In this document: positions 9,161 through 17,779 of the stretch, in pieces
Layout: each line of letters starts with the position of its first letter
Position numbering within the stretch: position 1 is the first letter of the stretch
Source of the DNA: Pseudoxanthomonas wuyuanensis
GTDB lineage: Bacteria; Pseudomonadota; Gammaproteobacteria; Xanthomonadales; Xanthomonadaceae
Assembly (NCBI RefSeq): GCF_900215535.1
Contig: NZ_OCND01000001.1
Location: forward strand, 186,001 to 250,000
DNA: 64,000 bases
Reading direction: 5' to 3'
Notes under the pieces: generated by a model
Seen by the model: only the letters and a program-made list of their open reading frames with translations
The model's database searches: none
What the model was told of the DNA's origin: nothing
Position numbers and translations under genes: made by a program

Positions 9161-9832
9161 ACGAAATCTCCCCACCGAATGATGGTCAGATCCACGTACG
9201 CGGAGGGGCAACCCCCAAGCTCGCCATCCCGCGCGTCCCAGACGTATAGCACGCCAGTCATCTCAACACGAAAATCGATTCTACGACAGGCCAGAAATCC
9301 CAACCCTCCGAGACCGGTCTGCTTCGGCAAGCAACACTCAAGAGCCCAAAGAAGCGTGGAGGTGACGTCAAGATGCAACTCGCCAATGGCGCATCCCGTG
9401 ACCATAAGGCCCCAGCTTCACACGCAAGGACCGCATCGGGCATTGCACCTAGGTCCCATTGATGCGAATCGCCTGCCATTCCATGGTGCCGTTCGCAAGA
9501 TGCGGGCAACTGGCACGGTTCTTGCCGCTCCTGGCCGCACCCTGTCGTCCCGCGTAAGGATTGGCCATGAACATCCTCATGAGCCAGTCACGCCATGTCT
9601 AGCTGGCAGGCCGGTGCAGCGGTTGGCAGCAAGCCAGAACTCGGCGATGACCTGGCGCGTAGCCGAAAGTTCCCGCAGGAGCAGCATGAAACCTATGTCC
9701 GGCATGATCGGGATGCACGTGGTGGGCTCCGCGTTCAGTGCATGGGACGTCCGTCCCATATCGACAGCCAAAACCCTATCCGCGCTTCCGCGATGCCGCC
9801 ATGGCGCGTGCGCAAATACGGCGAAACGCCTA
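9161..9832. other. Divergent intergenic region without a recognised gene
   Basis: About 670 bp between the LuxR-type regulator and the patatin gene. I see no conserved coding sequence on either strand. The open frame that runs through it into the patatin gene is antisense to the regulator and gives no family resemblance. It holds the dyad motif at 9441-9461. Confidence 0.5.
9441..9461. promoter_or_regulatory. Dyad motif CATTGCACCTAGGTCCCATTG
   Basis: An imperfect palindrome centred on CCTAGG between the divergent regulator and patatin genes. It is the most symmetrical of the recurring motifs (see 12077, 12876, 13145, 24183). Confidence 0.45.
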
Positions 9833-12064
9833 ATGGCGGGGTTGGTCTTCTTGCTTGCCCATGGCGTGGACGCATTCGCGCAGGAAGCCGCCGCGGCAGT
9901 GCAAACCGAGACGGTCGTGTGCGAGGCGCGCGCTGTTGACGATACCAGACCGCGCATCGGTCTGGCGCTGGGTGGCGGCGGAGCACGTGGCTTCGCCCAT
10001 ATCAGCGTCCTGCGCTTGATAGAAGAACTACGTATCCCGGTGGACTGCATTGCCGGGACCAGCATGGGGTCTCTGGTCGGTGGACTTTACGCATCGGGCA
10101 TGAGCGTAGACGAGTTGGAAAAGCTGGTTACCACCGCCGACTGGAAGCGCTTGTTCGACGATTCTCTGGAACGCCCGCAACGTTCGCTCCGACGCAAGCT
10201 CGACGACCGGGATGCGTTGTCCACGGTCGGCATCGGCTTCCGTGGCAACCGCGTCAAGCTGACGCCGGGACTGTTGCAGGGTGAACGCATACTTGCCCTG
10301 TTCGAGCGCTCCACCCAGCATGTCAGTTCGATAAGGGACTTCGATCTGCTGCCTATTCCGTATCGTGCCGTGGCCACCGACCTCAATAGTGGAGAAGCGG
10401 TAGTGTTGGATCACGGCAATCTGGCCTTGGCCATGCGCGCCAGCATGTCGCTGCCGGGCATCTTCCAGCCGGTGGAAATCGATGGCCGGGTATTGCTGGA
10501 TGGCGGGCTGGTCAACCAGGTTCCGGTGGATGTGGTGCGCGCGATGGGGGCGGACATCGTCATTGCGGTGGATGTAGGAACGCCGCTGGCGAAGCTGGAC
10601 CGCAATGCAAGCCTGCTGCAAGTGGTCTCGCAAATTTCCGGCATGATGACCACAGGAAACACCCGCAGGCAGAGCCAGACGTTAGCCGGGCGCGACGTGT
10701 TGATTGTGCCGGCCCTGGGCGATTCCGTGGCCACCGGTGATTTCACCAAAGCGCACGAGGCACTGGCCATCGGCACCGAGGCGGCCGAGCAGGCACGCGA
10801 GCGGCTGGCGCCGTTGTCCCTCGCCACTGACGAATACGCGGCGTTGCTTGCGCGCCGGCCCAAGGGGGCAACGGAACCGCCGGTCATCGAGTTCGTGCGA
10901 CTCGAGAACCAAACCGACTACGCCGACGAAGTACTGATGGCCTATGTCTCCATTCCGACAGGCATGCCGCTGGACCCGCTGAAAACGGAGGAGGGATTGC
11001 TGCGCGCATACGGGCTAGGCACCCTGTCCGGCATCACCTACGAGGTGGTGCAGGAAGACGGCCGCTCGGGAGTGCTGTTGCGCGCACGTCCCAAGCCGCA
11101 GGGGCCGAACTACCTGCAGCTCGGGCTAACGGCCAGCTCCGACTTCGACGGCTCGTTCGAAAGCAATATACGCGCGGCCATCCTGTTCTCGCCACTGACA
11201 CCGAACGGCGCAGAGGCACGCGTCACCGCTACCCTTGGCAGCGAACCTGGCCTGAAAGGCGAGTACTACCATCCTCTCGATCCAGCCAGTCGCAACATTC
11301 TGTATGCCAGCGCGTTCTACGAAAACCCCGGTCTGAATGCTTACGACGACAGCGGCAACAAGGTGGCAGCTTTCGACGTACAGAGGAAAGGCATCGAACT
11401 GCGTGCGATCCACGAGTTCGGCAACTACGGCGCTATCGGTGTCGGTGCCAACCGCGCCAGTGGCAAGGCGCGCGTTGAAATCGGAGATCCGCAACTGCAA
11501 CCGTTCGAATTTCAGGACGGCAGCATGTTCGCGCAATTGGACATGGACCGCCTGGACAGCCTGTTCTTCCCGCGCAACGGCTACTACGCCCAGTTGGGTT
11601 ACTCCATTGCGCGCGAATGGATGGGCAGCGACGGGGACTATGAAACGGTCGACATCGATGCGCTGGCGGCGAAGAGCTTTGGCCAGCATAGCTGGCAACT
11701 GGGAGGCAGATACCATTCCACTCTGTCCGGCCTGCTACCCATCCAGAACCGATATCGCCTGGGAGGTCGCGGCCGCCTGGCCGGCTTCCATACCAACGAA
11801 CTCACCGGACAGCACTATGCCCTGGTGTTCGCCGGCTACACCTACGAGTTGGCGAAGCTGTTCGGGCGTTCCGCCCTTGTCGGCGGAACGGTCGAGTACG
11901 GCAATGCGTGGGAGCAGCGCCGAGACATGCGATTCGGAGATGGGCTCTTGAATGCCAGCATCTACACCGGCTTCGATTCCTGGATCGGGCCAATGCTGCT
12001 GGGCTATGGCTGGCGGGAAGACGGCAATGGCGTGCTGTTCCTGGAGATTGGCCGGCCCTTCTGA
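9833..12064 (+). CDS. Patatin-like phospholipase, type Vd autotransporter (PlpD-like)
   Basis: A secreted lipase of about 743 residues that carries its own outer-membrane pore. After a signal peptide (LVFLLAHGVDAFAQ) comes the patatin domain with the oxyanion loop GLALGGGGARGF, nucleophile Ser in AGTSMGS and catalytic Asp in LLDGGLVNQVP. A POTRA-like stretch (PPVIEFVRLENQTDYADEVL) and a 16-strand Omp85-type barrel follow, ending in the outer-membrane signature IGRPF. This order is that of Pseudomonas PlpD. The ATG at 9833 gives a plausible but weakly charged signal peptide. In-frame starts further upstream exist, so the exact N-terminus is unsure. It heads the run of envelope genes to 16.9 kb. 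Confidence 0.85.
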   Translation: MAGLVFLLAHGVDAFAQEAAAAVQTETVVCEARAVDDTRPRIGLALGGGGARGFAHISVLRLIEELRIPVDCIAGTSMGSLVGGLYASGMSVDELEKLVTTADWKRLFDDSLERPQRSLRRKLDDRDALSTVGIGFRGNRVKLTPGLLQGERILALFERSTQHVSSIRDFDLLPIPYRAVATDLNSGEAVVLDHGNLALAMRASMSLPGIFQPVEIDGRVLLDGGLVNQVPVDVVRAMGADIVIAVDVGTPLAKLDRNASLLQVVSQISGMMTTGNTRRQSQTLAGRDVLIVPALGDSVATGDFTKAHEALAIGTEAAEQARERLAPLSLATDEYAALLARRPKGATEPPVIEFVRLENQTDYADEVLMAYVSIPTGMPLDPLKTEEGLLRAYGLGTLSGITYEVVQEDGRSGVLLRARPKPQGPNYLQLGLTASSDFDGSFESNIRAAILFSPLTPNGAEARVTATLGSEPGLKGEYYHPLDPASRNILYASAFYENPGLNAYDDSGNKVAAFDVQRKGIELRAIHEFGNYGAIGVGANRASGKARVEIGDPQLQPFEFQDGSMFAQLDMDRLDSLFFPRNGYYAQLGYSIAREWMGSDGDYETVDIDALAAKSFGQHSWQLGGRYHSTLSGLLPIQNRYRLGGRGRLAGFHTNELTGQHYALVFAGYTYELAKLFGRSALVGGTVEYGNAWEQRRDMRFGDGLLNASIYTGFDSWIGPMLLGYGWREDGNGVLFLEIGRPF

Positions 12065-12076
12065 AAGCAGACGGCG

Positions 12077-12097
12077 ATGGGATCAAGGTCCAATTCC
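12077..12097. promoter_or_regulatory. GGACCTTG motif before the DUF4136 gene
   Basis: ATGGGATCAAGGTCCAATTC, on the minus strand reading GGAATTGGACCTTGATCCC. Nearly the same 20 bases recur at 12876-12896. Confidence 0.4.
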
Positions 12098-12185
12098 ACC
12101 TCCTGGCTTGGCGTCATAGGGTGCGAACGCAGCCGCTGCGCTGTGCCTGTCATCTTTTCTCCTGGCAACCGGAAGGAATACGTCA

Positions 12186-12749
12186 ATGCGTCACCCCATG
12201 CGCACCCTCATCCTGGCCTTTTTTACCCTGCTGACCGTGGGCTGCGCCACGGGACCGGTGGCGACCGCCGACTACGATAGCGGCGCCGACTTCAGCGCTT
12301 ATCGCAGCTTCGGCTTTTTCGAGCCGCTTGGCACCGATGTCGCTGGCTACGAATCGCTGGTGACGCAAACCCTGAAGGCGGCGACGAGGCGCGAAATGGA
12401 ATCCCGCGGCTACCGGTATGCCGAGGCCAATCCCGACCTGCTCATCAACTTCAACGCCAAGCTGGCGCAACAGACCCAGGTGACGCAAACGCCGGCCCCG
12501 CCCGCGTACTACGGGTATCGCCGCGGCATCTATGGCGGGTGGAGCGGCTACGGCTATGAGACGCACGTGAACCAGTACACCGAAGGCACGATCAATATCG
12601 ATATGGTCGATGCGCAGCGCAAGCAACTGGTCTGGGAAGGCGTGGCGGTCGGCCGGGTCACCGAAAAGCAGCGGCAGGACAGGCAAGCCGCAATCGCCGT
12701 AGCCGTGGCTGAAATCTTCACCAAGTATCCATTCCGGGCCGGTGGCTGA
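12186..12749 (+). CDS. DUF4136 lipoprotein
   Basis: A 187-residue lipoprotein with signal sequence and lipobox LLTVGC, placing the mature N-terminus at that Cys. The body has the DUF4136 hallmark DYDSGADFSAYRSFGFF near the start, and later GTINIDMVDAQRKQLVWEG, followed by a C-terminal helix ending IFTKYPF. These proteins are envelope-anchored and of unknown biochemical function. The gene lies 120 bp after the patatin gene with a GGACCTTG motif between them. Confidence 0.85.
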   Translation: MRHPMRTLILAFFTLLTVGCATGPVATADYDSGADFSAYRSFGFFEPLGTDVAGYESLVTQTLKAATRREMESRGYRYAEANPDLLINFNAKLAQQTQVTQTPAPPAYYGYRRGIYGGWSGYGYETHVNQYTEGTINIDMVDAQRKQLVWEGVAVGRVTEKQRQDRQAAIAVAVAEIFTKYPFRAGG

Positions 12750-12813
12750 GTCAGTGCTCATGGGTCACTGGTTGATATCGTCAGCGACAGGCAGGACCTT
12801 GGCGTTCGCCTTT

Positions 12814-12832
12814 GCGCATGAGCGGACCTGGG
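12814..12832. promoter_or_regulatory. GGACCTGG motif
   Basis: GCGCATGAGCGGACCTGGG. The first half is shared with the copy at 13145 (GCGCATGAATGGACCTAG). It lies in the non-coding stretch before the small CxxC gene and the gene at 13275. Confidence 0.35.
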
Positions 12833-12875
12833 CCGCCAGAAGGTGAATGGGCTGCGGCCAACGGCAAGCCCTACC

Positions 12876-12896
12876 ATGGGATCAAGGTCCCATTCC
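12876..12896. promoter_or_regulatory. GGACCTTG motif, second copy
   Basis: ATGGGATCAAGGTCCCATTC, matching the site at 12077 at 19 of 20 positions. Confidence 0.4.
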
Positions 12897-13010
12897 GCCC
12901 ATTCGCCTCCGGCCATACCCTCACCGCTATCGGCGACACATCGACTCACGGCCTTGCGTGAACGGCCACGGTCCCGATGCCGGAAACATCACGGAAAACC
13001 AGGAGACGAA

Positions 13011-13124
13011 TTGAGAACGTCGGAAAGTCGTGACCGCGAGTTCCTGTGCCGCTACTGCGGCAGCGTCTACTGCCAGCAGACGTGGTCGGGAAACGGTTTC
13101 GTCCATGTCGTGGTACGGCCCTGA
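13011..13124 (+). CDS. Possible 37-residue CxxC microprotein
   Basis: A short frame starting at a TTG that is preceded by AGGAGA five bases upstream. The peptide contains FLCRYCGSVYCQ, a CxxC plus a third Cys, which could bind zinc or iron. It ends VHVVVRP. The good ribosome binding site is the main support. There is no family I recognise, so it may be chance. Confidence 0.35.
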   Translation: MRTSESRDREFLCRYCGSVYCQQTWSGNGFVHVVVRP

Positions 13125-13144
13125 GCGCTGGACGGTGGCTTTCC

Positions 13145-13163
13145 TGCGCATGAATGGACCTAG
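13145..13163. promoter_or_regulatory. GGACCTAG motif before the 13275 gene
   Basis: TGCGCATGAATGGACCTAG, 112 bp before the gene at 13275. Confidence 0.4.
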
Positions 13164-13274
13164 CCAACAGGGGCGCTTCGGATAGCGCAACCCAAGCCGG
13201 CAATACGCGGGGCACGCGTTTTTTTTCGACAACCTGCTAGAGGCGTTTCACCAACAACCCAACAGGAGTTCACC

Positions 13275-13775
13275 ATGCATCATTTCGCCCGCTTGATCTT
13301 TGTAACCGCACTGCTGGCCGCGCCGGCCTGGTCGAAGGAGGCGAAGCACGAGTACACCGCGGAAGAAGCGCAGATCTACGCGAACATGCGCGCACTGCAG
13401 GAGCAGGTAGGCGAGGGCAAACGTGCCTTCATCGAAGAGCAGTTGGCCCTGACTCCGGAACAGGCCGTGAAATTCTGGCCGGTTTACGACGCCCACCAGG
13501 CAGGGATCGCCTCCCTCAACAAGCGTCGGCTGGACAACATCCTAGCCTACGCGCGCGACTGGAACACGGACACGCTGGACGATGCCGCAGCGGACAAGCT
13601 CGCCAGGGAAGCTCTGGATATCGAAAGGGACGAAGCCGCACTGATGGAGAGAAGCTATCGCAAGCTGAAACATGCCGTGCCCGCCTTGAAGGCAGTGCGC
13701 TACCTGCAGGTCGAGTCCAAGGTGCGCGCCATCGTCCGCTTCGAGCAAGCGGCGGAAGTGCCGCTGGCCATGTAG
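13275..13775 (+). CDS. Periplasmic helical protein, unknown function
   Basis: A 166-residue secreted protein with a clear signal peptide (MHHFARLIFVTALLAAPAWS). The mature part is rich in charged helices. It includes EEQLALTPEQAVKFWPVYDA, a phrase seen in small periplasmic proteins related in style to the CpxP/Spy group, but the LTxxQ repeats are not well enough formed for a firm assignment. A GGAG site precedes the ATG. It sits between the DUF4136 lipoprotein and an outer-membrane beta protein in a run of envelope genes on the same strand, so an envelope-related role is likely. Function is not known. Confidence 0.75.
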   Translation: MHHFARLIFVTALLAAPAWSKEAKHEYTAEEAQIYANMRALQEQVGEGKRAFIEEQLALTPEQAVKFWPVYDAHQAGIASLNKRRLDNILAYARDWNTDTLDDAAADKLAREALDIERDEAALMERSYRKLKHAVPALKAVRYLQVESKVRAIVRFEQAAEVPLAM

Positions 13776-14017
13776 CGCCCAACCGTTTCCGGCCACCACG
13801 CGGGACATGCAATGAGAACGCGCTTTCGATACGGATCCATTGCATCCCTGCCCGGGTTGAATCGGGGCAGGCGCGCAGGAACGCCTCGCGCCTGGGGCGG
13901 AAGAGAGCGCTCTGCAGGGCAGTCGGTGCTCCAAGGACAAGGATTTCAGCCTGCTTCGCAGGCTCAACCACCGGCCCGCCTTCCGAAATCGATCCCAACG
14001 CTACCCAAGGAGTTGCA

Positions 14018-14773
14018 ATGAAAAAGATCCTACGACACTCGACCTTCGCGTCCGCAGTCTCCTGTCTGGCGATACTGGCTCCCGCCGCGCAAGCCGCCGA
14101 AGGCGGGGGGTGGGACTGGATGGTGGCGCCATACGGATGGGCGGCCTCCATTGGCACCGATCTGCGTTCGGGAGAGCCGCCGTCCGGCGGCGTCAGCAGC
14201 GATGTCGACTTCGACGACATCATCGACAAGATCGATGGCGCTTTCCAGATTCACGTCGAGGGGCAGGGTGACCACTTCGGCGTGTTCGCCGATTTCACCT
14301 TTCTCGGCCTCGCCGACGAGAAAGATCATCCGCGCTTCCATTCCGAGTCGGATCTGGATACCCGACTGTTTGAAGTCGCGGCGGTATGGAGCCCGGGAGA
14401 ACAGCGGCACCAGGGCATCGAAGTGTTCGCGGGTCTGCGCTACATCGACGTCGACGCCACCGTGCAACTGGAACCGGAGAATCCGCTGTTCGACACCACC
14501 CGGATCGATGGCGGCGCCTCCTTCAGCGATTTCATGCTCGGCGTCCGTTACACCTGGGCGATTTCCGACCGGTGGGGAGTGACGTTCCGTGGCGACGGTT
14601 CCTTCGGTGACACCGAAGGCACCTGGAACGCCAGCGTCGTTGCCGATTACAAGATGAAGCATGGCGCCTGGCTGTTCGGCTATCGCTATCTGGACGTGGA
14701 GCTGGAGACGCGCGGCAACCGGTTCGACATCACCATGAATGGTCCGATGGTTGGTTACGGATTCATGTTCTGA
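14018..14773 (+). CDS. Outer-membrane beta-barrel protein, unknown ligand
   Basis: A 251-residue protein with signal peptide ending AAQAAEG, followed by alternating amphipathic strands (VAPYGWAASIGTDLRSGE, FGVFADFTFLGLAD, EVFAGLRYIDVDA, DFMLGVRYTWAISDRWGV) and a terminal aromatic strand ending GYGFMF. This pattern is that of a small outer-membrane barrel. AAGGAG precedes the ATG at a good distance. It belongs to the envelope run between the patatin gene and the DUF4239 gene. No channel or ligand can be named. Confidence 0.75.
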   Translation: MKKILRHSTFASAVSCLAILAPAAQAAEGGGWDWMVAPYGWAASIGTDLRSGEPPSGGVSSDVDFDDIIDKIDGAFQIHVEGQGDHFGVFADFTFLGLADEKDHPRFHSESDLDTRLFEVAAVWSPGEQRHQGIEVFAGLRYIDVDATVQLEPENPLFDTTRIDGGASFSDFMLGVRYTWAISDRWGVTFRGDGSFGDTEGTWNASVVADYKMKHGAWLFGYRYLDVELETRGNRFDITMNGPMVGYGFMF

Positions 14774-14824
14774 GCGAGGCGTCCATTCTTCGCATGCGCC
14801 GACAACTGTTCAACACGCTGGGAG

Positions 14825-15292
14825 ATGCAAGTGGAAAAATTGACCTTCACCATGCTGGCAACGCTCGCGTTTACGCTGCCGGTCGCCTCCTGGGCGCAGA
14901 AGCCAAGCGCCTACCCTGCAAAGGGTCAGACCGCCGCGCAGCAAAGCGCCGATGACGACCAGTGCCTGGCCTGGGCCAAGCAAAGCACCGGGATCGACCC
15001 CGCCGCGGTTGCAGCCGCACCGCCCCCGCCAGCGGGTCCGCAAGGCGAGCGCCTGCGCGGTGCCGCACGGGGTGCAGCGGCCGGCGCCGTGGTAGGAGAA
15101 ATCGTGGATGGCGATTCCAGTAAAGGCGCAGGCGTCGGCGCTACGGCCGGCGTAGTGGCTGGCGGTGTACGCGCGCGGCATAACAGGGCGGCCCAGGCGC
15201 AGCAGGCACAAGCTGCCCAGTCGCAGGCGTTGGGCACTTACTACACCGCATATGGCGCGTGCATGCAGGGACGGGGCTATACGGTCAGGTGA
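14825..15292 (+). CDS. Glycine-zipper (YMGG-like) secreted protein
   Basis: A 155-residue protein with signal peptide ending VASWAQ. Central Gly/Ala-rich segments (LRGAARGAAAGAVVGEIVDG and GAGVGATAGVVAGGV) have the spacing of glycine-zipper transmembrane pairs. The C-terminus contains YTAYGACMQGRGYTVR, which is common in this family. Such proteins are found in envelope stress and outer-membrane clusters. GGGAG lies just before the start. It is followed 26 bp later by the next barrel gene, so the two are likely co-transcribed. Confidence 0.8.
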   Translation: MQVEKLTFTMLATLAFTLPVASWAQKPSAYPAKGQTAAQQSADDDQCLAWAKQSTGIDPAAVAAAPPPPAGPQGERLRGAARGAAAGAVVGEIVDGDSSKGAGVGATAGVVAGGVRARHNRAAQAQQAQAAQSQALGTYYTAYGACMQGRGYTVR

Positions 15293-15318
15293 GCTCGCCT
15301 GCGACAAGGAGAAGCGAA

Positions 15319-16131
15319 ATGGGTTCGCAATGGGGCCGCTTGCCTGCCTTTCTCTTGCTGCCGATCGGTTGTGTGCCATTGCTCATCCACGCCCAGGACA
15401 CCGAGGCGCTGGCCAAGCAGTTGGCCAACCCGATTGCGAGTCTGGTCAGCGTGCCACTGCAGTTGAACTACGACGGCGGCATCGGTCCCTTCGATGACGG
15501 CGCAAAATTCACCCTGAACGTTCAACCCGTCATTCCGGTTTCGATTGGCGAGGACTGGAACATGATATCGCGCACCATCATCCCGGTCGCCAGCCAGTGG
15601 GACGTCTTCCCGGGCGCCGGCAGCCAGTTCGGGCTTGGCGATACGGTGCAGAGTCTGTTCTTTTCGCCCAAGGCCCTGACCGCCAACGGCTGGACTTGGG
15701 GTATCGGTCCGGCATTCCTGATTCCGACCGCTACCGATGAACTGCTGGGCGGCGAGAAATGGGGCGTGGGCCCCACCGGCGTGGCGCTCAGGCAAACCGC
15801 CGGCGGCTGGACCTATGGCGCGCTGTTCAACCATATCTGGTCGTTCGCTGGCGACGACAATCGTGCCGACATCAACGCCACCTACCTGCAGCCGTTCCTG
15901 GCCAGAAGCCTCGGTGCGGGCCACACCGTCTCGGCCAGCCTGGAATCGACCTATGACTGGGAAGGCGGGCAGTGGACGGTGCCCTTCAACATCGGCTACA
16001 GCAAGGTCAGCCGCATCGGCAGGCAACTGGTGAGCTACCAGGGCGGCATCCGCTACTACCTGGAAGCGCCCGGCAACGGCGCCGAGTGGGGCGTACGTTT
16101 CATCTTCACCCTGCTTTATCCCAAGAAATAG
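15319..16131 (+). CDS. Outer-membrane transporter-like protein (family often labelled neuromedin U)
   Basis: A 270-residue secreted beta-structured protein. A signal peptide ends LLIHAQ. The mature part starts DTEALAKQLANPIASLVSVP and carries GIGPFDDGAKFTLNVQPVIP and GLGDTVQSLFFSPK, the signature of a family found across proteobacteria, often annotated as neuromedin U or as a phenol meta-pathway protein. Neither name reflects a proven role. The start at 15319 has AAGGAG eight bases before it, and the longer frame from 15259 overlaps the previous gene. In other genomes I recall this family next to arylsulfatase and patatin genes, as here. That recollection needs a search. Confidence 0.8.
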   Translation: MGSQWGRLPAFLLLPIGCVPLLIHAQDTEALAKQLANPIASLVSVPLQLNYDGGIGPFDDGAKFTLNVQPVIPVSIGEDWNMISRTIIPVASQWDVFPGAGSQFGLGDTVQSLFFSPKALTANGWTWGIGPAFLIPTATDELLGGEKWGVGPTGVALRQTAGGWTYGALFNHIWSFAGDDNRADINATYLQPFLARSLGAGHTVSASLESTYDWEGGQWTVPFNIGYSKVSRIGRQLVSYQGGIRYYLEAPGNGAEWGVRFIFTLLYPKK

Positions 16132-16143
16132 CCGAAGGACGCT

Positions 16144-16932
16144 ATGAGCGACTATCTACTCGGATCCATGCCCATCGCGGCCGTCTATCTTTGCGTCGCA
16201 TTGCTGATCCTGTCGGCATGCGAGACCGGCTTCCGGATAGGCAGTCGCCACCACCGGACGCATCAGGACAAGGAAGCACCGGGTTCGGTCGGACCGATAG
16301 TGGGAGGCTTGCTGGGCATGCTCGGCTTCGTCCTTGCGTTCACGTTCTCGATGGCGGCCAACCAGCATGACCTGCGCAAGCAGAATGTGCTCAACGAAGC
16401 CACAAAGATCGCCACGGCTTACCTGCGGATGGATCTGATAGCTCCTGAGCACGGCAGCAAAGCCAAGCATTTGCTGCGCGAATACGTAAGTGTCCGTTTA
16501 CAGGCCGCACAGAAAAGAACGGACTGGCAGTCGGCCCTGAACCGCTCTCTCGAAATCGACGACCAGTTGTGGGCCGAGGTGGCGGCTGCGGCGGTCGCCC
16601 ATCCCACCTCGAGTACCTCGCTGGCGGTTCAAGGTGTCAACGAAGTGATCGACATACACGAGCGGCGCGTAGTCGGCGCGCGTTACAACCGGATTCCGGG
16701 CAGTGTCTGGGTAGGACTGATGGCCATCACCCTACTGACCATGTTGACCATCGGCATGCAGATTGGCCTGACCGGCAAACGAAGGCTGCTGGCGATAACG
16801 CCGCTGTCGTTGGCTTTTGCGATGCTGGTGACCCTGATCGTGGATCTGAATCGTCCCGACGGTGGATTCATCACCGTAAGCCAACAGCCAATGATCGACC
16901 TGCAGACCATGATGGATAGGTCACCAGAATAG
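16144..16932 (+). CDS. DUF4239 (bestrophin-like) inner-membrane protein
   Basis: A 262-residue membrane protein. Two N-terminal helices (about residues 8-24 and 50-68, LLGMLGFVLAFTFSMA) flank the DUF4239 phrase MAANQHDLRKQNVLNEA. A soluble helical domain follows, then two C-terminal helices (SVWVGLMAITLLTMLTIGMQ and ITPLSLAFAMLVTLIVDLNR) and the family ending RPDGGFITVSQQPM. The fold is distantly bestrophin-like, which suggests an ion channel, but no activity is proven for the family. It starts 12 bp after the previous gene, so it closes that operon. Confidence 0.85.
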   Translation: MSDYLLGSMPIAAVYLCVALLILSACETGFRIGSRHHRTHQDKEAPGSVGPIVGGLLGMLGFVLAFTFSMAANQHDLRKQNVLNEATKIATAYLRMDLIAPEHGSKAKHLLREYVSVRLQAAQKRTDWQSALNRSLEIDDQLWAEVAAAAVAHPTSSTSLAVQGVNEVIDIHERRVVGARYNRIPGSVWVGLMAITLLTMLTIGMQIGLTGKRRLLAITPLSLAFAMLVTLIVDLNRPDGGFITVSQQPMIDLQTMMDRSPE

Positions 16933-17097
16933 TTGCAAGCCTGTTCCACAAGCCGCGCCGGGGTGGCGGTTACGGGCGTCGACCTGGTGCTTCTGCACGC
17001 CGCGGACGCATCCGAAGCGGCGGCTGATTCGATTGTCGTCGCTCGACGCAGCAGCGCAGCCAGTTTTCGGTCCTGGACGAACCTGTAGACCAGCTCG

Positions 17098-17763
17098 TCA
17101 GCCGGCAACCTTGGTCATCAGGACACCATAGGACCGAAGAAACTCCACCAGACCGTTGAAGAACATCCCCATCCCCATCGCCGAGACGAAGAAGCCGGTG
17201 ATGCGGGAGGCGGCATCGATCCCTTTCGGGCCAATCTTTTTCAGTATCGGTCCGGCATAGGCCAGCGACAGATAGGTGACCACCATGGTGGCCATGATCG
17301 CCAGGATACTGATGGCATAGGTTTCCAGGGTGGCCAGTGTCAGATGCATGGGAGTTGCCATGCCGATCAGCGTGGCGATACCGCCAGGGCCGAACATGAT
17401 GGGCATCGCCAGTGGAACGAATGCCATATCCATTCCGTCTGCTTGCCGACTGCCCGCGGTGGGAATAAGCCGGCCCTGCGACGGTGCGAACAGCTCAAAG
17501 CCGATACGGGTAAGGATGATGCCGCCCACCACCTGCACCATGCTCAGCGAGACGCCGAATGCCTCCATGACCAAGGTTCCGAACAACAGGAAAAACACCA
17601 TCAGCCCCATCGCGTAGAGGCACGACTTCTGGGCAACCCGGCGGCGCGTCTGCCGATCCTTGTCTGCCATAAGATTCAGGAAGACGGGGATGGCCTCCAG
17701 AGGATTGATGATGGCCAACAGAGTCAGGAACAGGCTGACGAAGTGGACGATGAACGGGTTCAA
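17098..17763 (-). CDS. MarC-family integral membrane protein
   Basis: A 221-residue protein with six transmembrane helices. Family marks include LTLLAIINPLEAIPVFLNLM, IILTRIGFELFAPSQG, LAMPIMFGPGGIATLIGM and a C-terminal helix with AMGMGMFFNGLVEFL. MarC proteins are inner-membrane proteins of unsettled function, once linked to multiple antibiotic resistance. The start is a TTG at 17763 with AAAGGAG five bases upstream. The upstream gene on the same strand ends 16 bp away, so the pair is one operon. It converges with the DUF4239 gene. Confidence 0.88.
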   Translation of the reverse strand: MNPFIVHFVSLFLTLLAIINPLEAIPVFLNLMADKDRQTRRRVAQKSCLYAMGLMVFFLLFGTLVMEAFGVSLSMVQVVGGIILTRIGFELFAPSQGRLIPTAGSRQADGMDMAFVPLAMPIMFGPGGIATLIGMATPMHLTLATLETYAISILAIMATMVVTYLSLAYAGPILKKIGPKGIDAASRITGFFVSAMGMGMFFNGLVEFLRSYGVLMTKVAG

Positions 17764-17779
17764 GACGGCTCCTTTGCTG

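Noticed and set aside
8393..9832. N-terminal extension of the patatin frame by 480 codons
   Set aside because: It runs antisense through the LuxR-type regulator and has no conserved domain. The signal peptide marks a start near 9833.
13812..14021. A 69-codon frame before the barrel gene
   Set aside because: Poor ribosome binding site, no conserved wording, and it overlaps the start of the next gene.
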